Positions 16,107-22,203 of a stretch of 64,000 nucleotides of DNA are shown one piece after another; position 1 is the stretch's first letter, and the number at the start of each line of letters is the position of its first letter. The DNA comes from CALEMW01 sp035447065 (GTDB lineage: Bacteria; Krumholzibacteriota; Krumholzibacteriia; LZORAL124-64-63): assembly GCA_035447065.1 (NCBI GenBank), contig DAOTGJ010000014.1, positions 1 through 64,000 on the forward strand, given 5' to 3'. A model generated the notes under the pieces. That model saw only the letters and a list, made by a program, of their open reading frames with translations, was not told where the DNA came from and did not search any database. The translations under genes were made by a program, and so were the position numbers.

Positions 16107-16406
16107 TCAGTCGTCCCGCCCCTTCTTGTAGCGGTCCTCGCCGTCGATCTCCCAGCTGTCCACGATGGCCATGACCACCGCGTCCACCGGCTTGCCGTCG
16201 GTGGCCAGCGTCTGCCGCGCCGACGAGCCCGAGGCGTACAGCACGTACTCCCCGGGGCCCGCGCCCACGGCGTCCACGGCCACCACGGACCCGCCGGTGG
16301 GCTCGCCGTCGGGACCGCAGGCGCCCAGCAGCAGGAGCGTCAGCCCGTCCAGGCGCGGCTCCTTGCGGGTGGCGACGAGGGTGCCCAGCACCTTGGCCAG
16401 GACCAT
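16107..16406 (-). CDS. BMC-P (EutN/CcmL-type) pentameric shell protein 1
   Basis: Protein of 99 aa starting MVLAKVLGTLVATRKEPRLDG, with LLLGACGPDGEPTGGSVVAVDAVGAG-type middle and GKPVDAVVMAIVDSWEI at the end, a standard EutN/CcmL vertex protein. It has a basic C-terminal tail (DRYKKGRDD). One base separates it from the upstream BMC-H gene, consistent with tight co-translation. Confidence 0.92.
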   Translation of the reverse strand: MVLAKVLGTLVATRKEPRLDGLTLLLLGACGPDGEPTGGSVVAVDAVGAGPGEYVLYASGSSARQTLATDGKPVDAVVMAIVDSWEIDGEDRYKKGRDD

Positions 16407-16407
16407 G

Positions 16408-16698
16408 TCAGGCCTCGACGTCCTGGCGGCCCAGCGGCACCACGAGGTCCACGTTGGCGTGCGGACGCGCGATGACGTGCACGGAGACCACCTCGCCCAC
16501 GCGCGACGCGGCGGTCTGGCCCGCGTCCGTGGCGGCCTTCACCGCGGCCACGTCGCCGCGGATCACGGCGGTGCAGTAGCCCCCGCCGGTCTTCTCGTAG
16601 TTCACCAGCTCCACGCGGGCGGCCTTGACCATGGCGTCGGCGGCCTCCACCATCGCGGCGAAGCTCCGGCACTCGATCATTCCCAGGGCATCGGCCAT
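16408..16698 (-). CDS. BMC-H hexameric shell protein
   Basis: Protein of 96 aa, canonical single-domain Pfam BMC protein: ALGMIECRSFAAMVEAADAM, VELVNYEKTGGGYCTAVIRG, VAAVKAATDAG and VVSVHVIARPH. These hexamers tile the facets of the shell and their central pore (the GGGY region near the loop) lets small metabolites through. It is the only BMC-H in the locus, so it must be the bulk facet protein. ATG at 16698 with AGGAGGAACG upstream. Confidence 0.95.
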   Translation of the reverse strand: MADALGMIECRSFAAMVEAADAMVKAARVELVNYEKTGGGYCTAVIRGDVAAVKAATDAGQTAASRVGEVVSVHVIARPHANVDLVVPLGRQDVEA

Positions 16699-16727
16699 CG
16701 TTCGTTCCTCCTGCTGAGGGTCGGGGG

Positions 16728-17351
16728 TCAGCTCCCGGCCGCGCGGCCCTTGAGCGCCTGCAGCGCCTGGACCGCGGCCGGCCGGGCCACGTTCACGTCC
16801 TTCTCTTCGCCTCCGATGTACACGCGGCCGAAGCTGCCGAACGCGCGCACCTCGAGGATGTTGATGCCGGCCGCCTTCTCCGCCTCGTTGGCCGCCAGCG
16901 CGGCGTAGGCCGCCGGCTCGCACTCCAGCACGAAGAGGGTCTGGCCCGACAGGATCAGGTTGCCGTGGCGCATGCGGTTGATGAGCATGCACTGGTGGTC
17001 GTCCAGATGGCGCACCACCTGGTCCGACACGATGCGCGGCGCCAGCCGCTGCTCCTCCTTCAGCCCCAGGGCGTCCAGGATGGCCTGGCCCGCCTGCCTC
17101 ACGTCGGCCTGGCTGTCCGAGTGCACCTCCAGCATGCCGAAGTGCCGTTCGACGATCTGCATGCCCGGCGTCACGTGCGTGCTCTTGAGCGCGATGTCCG
17201 TGACGCGGTTGATCTCGATGCCCGGCGCGATCTCCACGAAGAGGCTGGCCTGCCCCACGCGCGGCAGGAATCCCTGGGCCACCGTCGCCTGGAAGCTGGC
17301 GAACTGGGGCTGCAGGCTGTCGATCACGCAGAACGCGCGCAGATCCACCAT
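16728..17351 (-). CDS. BMC-T tandem-domain shell protein 1
   Basis: Protein of 207 aa. First BMC fold at about 5-100 (LRAFCVIDSLQPQFASFQAT, QASLFVEIAPGIEINRVTDIALK), second at about 105-200 (FGMLEVHSDSQADVRQAGQA, ILSGQTLFVLECEPAAYAALAANEAE, INILEVRAFGSFGRVYIGG). Trimeric pseudohexamer of the shell. The family resembles the BMC-T proteins of aldehyde-type microcompartments. Located 3 bases after the RpiB-DeoC gene. Confidence 0.9.
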   Translation of the reverse strand: MVDLRAFCVIDSLQPQFASFQATVAQGFLPRVGQASLFVEIAPGIEINRVTDIALKSTHVTPGMQIVERHFGMLEVHSDSQADVRQAGQAILDALGLKEEQRLAPRIVSDQVVRHLDDHQCMLINRMRHGNLILSGQTLFVLECEPAAYAALAANEAEKAAGINILEVRAFGSFGRVYIGGEEKDVNVARPAAVQALQALKGRAAGS

Positions 17352-17354
17352 GGT

Positions 17355-18638
17355 CTAGGTCCTTTCGAAGGCGCCGCGCACGATGGCGACGCTCGAGCTG
17401 GCGCCGACGCGCGTGGCGCCGGCGCGGATCATGCGCACCGCGTCGTCGTAGGTGCGCACGCCGCCGGAGGCCTTGACCTCCAGCCCGTGGCGGCGCACCG
17501 CCGACGCCATGAGCGCCACGTCCTCCGCGGTGGCCCCGCCCTTGGCGAAGCCCGTGGACGTCTTCACGAAGTGGGCCCGCGCCTTCACCGACAGGTCGCA
17601 GGCGCGCCGCTTCTCCTCGTCGGTGAGCAGGGCCGTCTCGATGATCACCTTGCAGATGGCGCCGCCGTCGCGGCAGGCCTCGGTCACGGCGCGGATGTCG
17701 CGGAGCACCAGGTCGTCCTCGCCGGCCTTCAGGGCGCCCACGTTGATCACCATGTCGATCTCCCGCGCGCCGTCGCGGATGGCCCGGCGCGTCTCCGCGG
17801 CCTTGACCTCCGGCGCCGCGGCGCCCAGGGGGAAGCCCACCACCGTGCAGGTCAGCACGCCGCAGCCGCGCAGCCGCTCGGTCACGAAGCGCGTCCAGGT
17901 GGGGTTCACGCACACGCTCTTGAAGAGGTGCTCGCGCGCCTCGTCGCAGATCTGCGCCACCTGGTCCCGCGTGGCCTCGGGCTTGAGGATGGTGTGGTCG
18001 ATGTACTTGGCGATGGCCTGGGGCAGGGGGCCCGGGGAGTCCGGGGCCTGGTCTCCGGGGATCACCGAGCCGGCGGAGGGAGCGGCCGCAGCCGCCGGGG
18101 CCGGATGGCCGCCCAGCATGCCGGCCAGACGGGTGGCGATGCGCTCCAGATCGGCCTCGCTCAGCCCGTCCACGCCGGCGGGAGCGGCCGCGGGGGCCGC
18201 CGGGGCGCCGTCGCCCTCGATCATGGCCACCCGCTTGCGGTGGCGGGGCTCGGTGCAGTCCGTGGCCAGGAAGACCTCCACGATCTGCCGGGCCAGGTGG
18301 GCGCCGATGAGGCCCGCGCCCAGGGTCAGCACGTTGGCGTCGTTGTGCTCGCGGCCGTTGCGGGCGCTGGAGAGGTCGTAGGCCATGGCCGCCCGCACCC
18401 CGCGCACCTTGTTGGCGGTCATGCAGGAGCCGATGCCCGCCCCGTCGATCATCACGCCCCGCTGGGCCTGGCCCCCGGCCACGGCCTGGGCCACCTTGCG
18501 GGCGAAGACGGGATAGTCCACAGCTTCATTGGATGAAGTACCGACGTCGTAGATCTCGTGCCCCTGCTCGCGCAACCAGGCGCTGAGGGTGGCCTTGAGC
18601 TCGAATCCGCCGTGGTCGGCGCCGATGGCGATCTTCAT
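17355..18638 (-). CDS. deoC: RpiB-like isomerase fused to deoxyribose-phosphate aldolase (DeoC)
   Basis: Protein of 427 aa. Residues 1-143 are RpiB/LacAB-like (MKIAIGADHGGFELK, GAGIGSCMTANKVRGVRAA, HNDANVLTLGAGLIG); the catalytic Cys of E. coli RpiB is replaced by D65 (MIDGAGIG). An Ala/Pro linker at 145-205 encloses an amphipathic helix, residues 159-177, that resembles an encapsulation peptide. Residues 207-427 are DeoC with all catalytic residues: D295 (EIDMVINVG), Schiff-base K359 (FVKTSTGF) and K389 (VKASGGVR). DeoC splits 2-deoxyribose 5-phosphate into glyceraldehyde 3-phosphate and acetaldehyde; the aldehyde would feed the dehydrogenase in the same operon. This pairing defines the SPU class of microcompartment. 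The isomerase substrate may differ from ribose 5-phosphate because of D65. Confidence 0.93.
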   Translation of the reverse strand: MKIAIGADHGGFELKATLSAWLREQGHEIYDVGTSSNEAVDYPVFARKVAQAVAGGQAQRGVMIDGAGIGSCMTANKVRGVRAAMAYDLSSARNGREHNDANVLTLGAGLIGAHLARQIVEVFLATDCTEPRHRKRVAMIEGDGAPAAPAAAPAGVDGLSEADLERIATRLAGMLGGHPAPAAAAAPSAGSVIPGDQAPDSPGPLPQAIAKYIDHTILKPEATRDQVAQICDEAREHLFKSVCVNPTWTRFVTERLRGCGVLTCTVVGFPLGAAAPEVKAAETRRAIRDGAREIDMVINVGALKAGEDDLVLRDIRAVTEACRDGGAICKVIIETALLTDEEKRRACDLSVKARAHFVKTSTGFAKGGATAEDVALMASAVRRHGLEVKASGGVRTYDDAVRMIRAGATRVGASSSVAIVRGAFERT

Positions 18639-18648
18639 GGTTGGTCCC

Positions 18649-18996
18649 TCACCAGGTCCGGGCGTCGTCGCGCCGGTCGCGGGCGGGCCGCGGCCGGATC
18701 ACCCCCTCGCCGCGCTCCAGGACGGCCTGGAGGTCGCGCACGAGGAGCCGGAAGCGGAGCAGGCCCTCCTCCGTGATCTGGAAGGAGGTCCGGGTGCGGC
18801 GGCCGTGGGGCTCCTGACGCTTGGTCAAGTAGTTGCCGGCGGCCAGCTTGCCGGTCTGGACATGGAGGTTCCCGTCGGCCAGGCCCGTGGCGCGTTTGAG
18901 CGCCATGAAGGCATGCCAACGACCGTCGGCCAGGCTGGCCAGCACGGCCAGGCGGGCAGGGGACACCAGGACCTCATCCAGATCGGCCACGCGCAT
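18649..18996 (-). CDS. Winged-helix transcriptional regulator of the BMC operon
   Basis: Protein of 115 aa with a MarR/ArsR-like winged helix: VSPARLAVLASLADGRWHAF, recognition region LKRATGLADGNLHVQTGKLAAGNYL, wing KRQEPHGRRTRTSFQITEEG, then an arginine-rich tail. It belongs to the small stand-alone winged-helix family that usually represses. First gene of the BMC operon, 10 bases before the RpiB-DeoC start; GGAG lies upstream of the ATG. Two nearly identical 20-bp elements flank its promoter and are the likely operators, implying autorepression released by a pathway sugar phosphate. Inducer is not known. Confidence 0.85.
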   Translation of the reverse strand: MRVADLDEVLVSPARLAVLASLADGRWHAFMALKRATGLADGNLHVQTGKLAAGNYLTKRQEPHGRRTRTSFQITEEGLLRFRLLVRDLQAVLERGEGVIRPRPARDRRDDARTW

Positions 18997-19017
18997 GGCA
19001 GGCTCCGCTTCATGAAT

Positions 19018-19037
19018 GCTTCACGAGCGGAAGTTAT
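19018..19037 (-). promoter_or_regulatory. Operator copy 1 of the BMC operon
   Basis: On the minus strand ATAACTTC-CGCT-CGTGAAGC. It differs from copy 2 (19078-19097) at only 3 of 20 positions. It overlaps the -10 element (GATAAC, 19038-19033) and the expected transcription start, so binding should block polymerase. Confidence 0.65.
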
Positions 19038-19060
19038 CGGCAGGATCGGGGCGGGGTCAA
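19033..19060 (-). promoter_or_regulatory. Sigma-70-like promoter of the BMC operon
   Basis: Minus strand TTGACC (19060-19055), 16-base spacer, GATAAC (19038-19033), 37 bases upstream of the regulator start codon. -35 matches 5 of 6, -10 matches 4 of 6. Confidence 0.55.
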
Positions 19061-19077
19061 GCGGAAATCCGGATATC

Positions 19078-19097
19078 GCTTCACGTGGTGAAGTTAT
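19078..19097 (-). promoter_or_regulatory. Operator copy 2 of the BMC operon
   Basis: Minus strand ATAACTTC-ACCA-CGTGAAGC; its core CTTCAC-gtg-GTGAAG (19079-19093) is a perfect inverted repeat. It lies just upstream of the -35 box, 60 bp from copy 1, and runs 4 bases into the end of the ABC-F gene. Confidence 0.65.
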
Positions 19098-20872
19098 TCC
19101 GTCTCCCGCAACGCTTCCAGCTCTTCCCAGCGGGCATAGGTCGCGTCGAGCTCGGATTCCAGGGCTTCCAGCTCCTCGCGCACCGCGGCCACGGCGTCCC
19201 CCGCCTCCCGGTACAACTCCGGGTCGGCCAGACGGGCGTGGAGGGCGGCCCTGCGCTCCTCCAGGGCCTCCAGCTTCTCCGGCAGGGTCTCCAGCTCTCG
19301 CTCCTCCTTCCAGCGCAGCTTGCGCGGGCGGTCCGCAGCGGGACGGGGGGCCTCCTTGGGCTTGGCCTTGGGCTTGGCGTCGGCCTCGTCGGCGCCGCGG
19401 CGGGTGCGGCGCCAGTCGCTCCAGCCGCCCACGGTCTCGTGGAGCCCGTCGGGCGTGAAGACCAGGGTGCTGGTGGCCACGTGGTCCAGGAACTCGCGGT
19501 CGTGGCTGACCAGCAGCACGGTGCCGCCGTAGTCCAGCAGCAGCTCCTCCAGGAGCTCCAGGGTCTCCAGATCCAGATCGTTGGTGGGCTCGTCCAGGAC
19601 CAGCAGGTTGGCGGGCTGGGTGAACAGGCGCGCCAGCAGCAGCCTGTTGCGCTCGCCGCCGGAGAGATGGGTGATGGGGGTGCGCAGGCGGTCCGGCGTG
19701 AACAGGAACTGCTTCAGGTAGCTGACGATGTGCAGGTCGCGGCCGCCGAAGCGCACGGTCTCCGGCCCGCCGGTCACGTTCTCGATGACCGATCGGCCCT
19801 CATCCAGCGCCTCGCGGTTCTGGTCGTAATAGGCCACCTGCAGGTTGGCGCCCCGTTCGGCCGTGCCGGCCCGGGGCGTCAGCTCGCCCAGGAGCAGGCG
19901 CAGCAGGGTGGTCTTGCCGCAGCCGTTGGGCCCCACCACGCCCAGCTTGTCGCCGCGCAGCACGGTGAGGTCCAGGCCGTCGATGACCGGATCCGCGCCG
20001 TAGCCGAACGTCAGCCCGCGGGCGCGGAAGACCAGCTTGCCGCCGCGCTCGCCCTCCTGGATCCCGAAGGTGGCGTTGTCCTGCTGCTCGCGTCGGGCGC
20101 GGCGTTCCTCGCGCATGGCCAGCAGGGCGCGCACGCGGCCCTCGTTGCGGGTGCGGCGCTCGCGCACGCCCTGGCGCACCCAGATCTCCTCCTGGGCCAG
20201 CTTCTTGTCGAACTCGGCCTGGCGCACGCTCTCCTCGCGCAGGGCCTCGTCGCGGCGGCGCAGGAAGGTGTCGTAGTCGCAGGTCCAGTCGCGCAGGCGG
20301 CCGCGGTCCAGCTCCAGGATGCGGCGGGCCAGGCGGCGCAGGAAGGCGCGGTCGTGGGTCACGAAGACCACCGCGCCGCGGAAGCGGCCCAGCAGCTCCT
20401 CCACGCGGTCGATGGCCTCGATGTCCAGGTGGTTGGTGGGCTCGTCCAGCAGCAGCAGGTCCGGATCGCCGGCCATGGCGCGGGCCAGCAGGGCGCGGCG
20501 CAGGGCGCCGGTGGAGAGCGAGGCCACGTCGGCGTCGGGGTCCAGACCCACCTGATCGGCGGCCTGGTCGGCCTCGTGGGTGCGGGCCGCGTCGCCGCCC
20601 AGGCCCTGCAGGACCAGGTCGCGCACGCTGCCGCTCAGCCCCGCGGGCGGGCGCTGGGGCAGCACGCCCACGCGCAGGCCCTTGGTGCGGACCACCTCGC
20701 CCGCGTCGGGGGCGCGGCCGCCGGCCAGCAGATCCAGCAGGGTGCTCTTGCCCTCGCCGTTGCGGCCCACCAGGCAGATGCGCTCGCCCTTGGCGATGCG
20801 CAGGTCCACGCCGTCGAGCAGGGCGGGGCCGCCCAGGCGCAGGGTCACGGAGCTGAAGCTGATGAGATTCAT
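19094..20872 (-). CDS. uup: ABC-F family ATPase, Uup-like
   Basis: Protein of 592 aa with two ABC domains and no membrane segments. Walker A motifs GRNGEGKST and GPNGCGKTT, Walker B LLLLDEPTNHLD and LLVLDEPTNDLD; the first signature is the variant LSTGALRR, the second is LSGGERNR. The P-site linker between the domains is short and basic, and the C-terminus (about 515-592) after a Lys/Pro linker is a coiled coil (EELEALESELDATYARWEEL), as in Uup. ABC-F proteins act on the ribosome or on nucleic acids rather than in transport. No resistance context is visible. It is upstream of, and co-directional with, the BMC operon but separated by its own promoter region. Confidence 0.92.
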   Translation of the reverse strand: MNLISFSSVTLRLGGPALLDGVDLRIAKGERICLVGRNGEGKSTLLDLLAGGRAPDAGEVVRTKGLRVGVLPQRPPAGLSGSVRDLVLQGLGGDAARTHEADQAADQVGLDPDADVASLSTGALRRALLARAMAGDPDLLLLDEPTNHLDIEAIDRVEELLGRFRGAVVFVTHDRAFLRRLARRILELDRGRLRDWTCDYDTFLRRRDEALREESVRQAEFDKKLAQEEIWVRQGVRERRTRNEGRVRALLAMREERRARREQQDNATFGIQEGERGGKLVFRARGLTFGYGADPVIDGLDLTVLRGDKLGVVGPNGCGKTTLLRLLLGELTPRAGTAERGANLQVAYYDQNREALDEGRSVIENVTGGPETVRFGGRDLHIVSYLKQFLFTPDRLRTPITHLSGGERNRLLLARLFTQPANLLVLDEPTNDLDLETLELLEELLLDYGGTVLLVSHDREFLDHVATSTLVFTPDGLHETVGGWSDWRRTRRGADEADAKPKAKPKEAPRPAADRPRKLRWKEERELETLPEKLEALEERRAALHARLADPELYREAGDAVAAVREELEALESELDATYARWEELEALRETE

Positions 20873-20973
20873 GGGCTCCTATCAACCATCGGGACGCGTC
20901 CGCGTCAAGGCGGGGGTTGTGGTGCGCGGCGCCGGTAGGGCAGAATGGCGGCCAACCCCGACCGGAGGTCTCC

Positions 20974-22122
20974 ATGTTCCACGATGTTCCGCCCGGCCGC
21001 CACGTCTTCAGCACCGAGCACGGCCCCTGCGGCGTGGCCTGGACGGCCGCCGGCGTAGACCGGTTCGAGCTGCCGCACCGCGACGCCGCGGCGGCGGCCG
21101 CGGCCCTGGCCCGCCGCGCGCCCGACCGCCCGGACACCCCGCGTCCTCCCGCGCCGGTGCGGGATCTGGTCAAGCGGGTGCGCGCCCACCTGGCCGGCCG
21201 TCCGGACCCGTTCGCCGACGTGCCGCTGGACCTGGGATCGCGCACGCCCTTCGCCCGCGCCGTGGCCCAGGAGCTGCGCGCCGTGCCGCCGGGGTCCACG
21301 GTGACCTACGGCGAGCTGGCCGCGCGCGCCGGCTCCCCGGGCGCCGCGCGCGCCGTGGGCGGCGTCATGGCCACCAACCCCACGCCCCTGCTGGTGCCCT
21401 GCCACCGCGTGCTGCCCGGCGGCCGCGGCGCCGGCGCCTTCTCCGGGCCGGGCGGGCCGCGGCAGAAGGAGCACCTGCTGCTGGTGGAAGGCGTGGTGCT
21501 GGACCCGCAGCTGGCCGCCGCCTACGCCCACCTCACGCGCGCGGACCGCCGCCTGGGCCGGCTCATCACGCGCTACGGACCGTACGCGCCGGGCTTCGGC
21601 AGCGGCGAGGATCCGTGGGTGATCCTGGTGACCAGCATCGTGCATCAGCAGCTCTCGCTGAAGGCGGCGGGCACCATCCTGAACCGCGTGAAGGCGCTGA
21701 CCCCCGGCGACGGCCCGCCCACGCCGCGCCGGATGGCCCGCCTGGACGACGACGCCCTGCGCGGCTGCGGCCTCTCGCGCGCCAAGGTGTCGTTCCTGAA
21801 GGACCTGGCGGCCCGCGTGCTGGACGGCCGCCTGGACCTGGCGTCCCTGGACACCATGAGCGACGAGGAGGCCGTGACCGCCCTGACCGCGGTGAAGGGC
21901 ATCGGCACGTGGACGGCGCAGATGGCCCTCATCTTCCACCTGGGCCGCCTGGACGTGTGGCCCGTGGGCGACCTGGGCATGCGCAACGGGCTGAGGCTGC
22001 ACCTGGGGCTGGACGAGGCGCCCGACGAGAAGGCCGCCGGTCCGCTGGGCGACCGCTACGCTCCGTACCGCTCGTTGGCGGCCTGGTATCTCTGGGCGTT
22101 GGTGGATGGAGAGCCGATCTGA
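20974..22122 (+). CDS. O6-alkylguanine-DNA alkyltransferase fused to AlkA-type 3-methyladenine glycosylase
   Basis: Protein of 382 aa from the ATG at 20974 (preceded by CCGGAGGTCTCC). Residues about 60-180 are an MGMT/Ogt domain: FARAVAQELRAVPPGSTVTYGELA and the active-site PCHRVLPGG, whose Cys accepts the alkyl group. Residues about 190-380 are an HhH-GPD glycosylase of the AlkA type: IVHQQLSLKAAGTILNRV, then VKGIGTWTAQMALIF (helix-hairpin-helix) and VWPVGDLGMRNGL with the catalytic Asp. A single polypeptide would therefore repair O6-methylguanine by direct reversal and excise 3-methyladenine. No Ada-type regulatory domain is present. Neighbours are unrelated. Confidence 0.92.
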   Translation: MFHDVPPGRHVFSTEHGPCGVAWTAAGVDRFELPHRDAAAAAAALARRAPDRPDTPRPPAPVRDLVKRVRAHLAGRPDPFADVPLDLGSRTPFARAVAQELRAVPPGSTVTYGELAARAGSPGAARAVGGVMATNPTPLLVPCHRVLPGGRGAGAFSGPGGPRQKEHLLLVEGVVLDPQLAAAYAHLTRADRRLGRLITRYGPYAPGFGSGEDPWVILVTSIVHQQLSLKAAGTILNRVKALTPGDGPPTPRRMARLDDDALRGCGLSRAKVSFLKDLAARVLDGRLDLASLDTMSDEEAVTALTAVKGIGTWTAQMALIFHLGRLDVWPVGDLGMRNGLRLHLGLDEAPDEKAAGPLGDRYAPYRSLAAWYLWALVDGEPI

Positions 22123-22203
22123 GCCGGTGGACAGAGGCCGGATCGGGTCCGTACCCTTGGGGATATCGCCACCCGGATCTCTGCAGAGGAAAAGGGACCG
22201 ACC

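Noticed and set aside
16965..18536. 523-aa plus-strand open frame in the microcompartment region
   Set aside because: Antisense to BMC-T and RpiB-DeoC genes, no domain, skewed composition.
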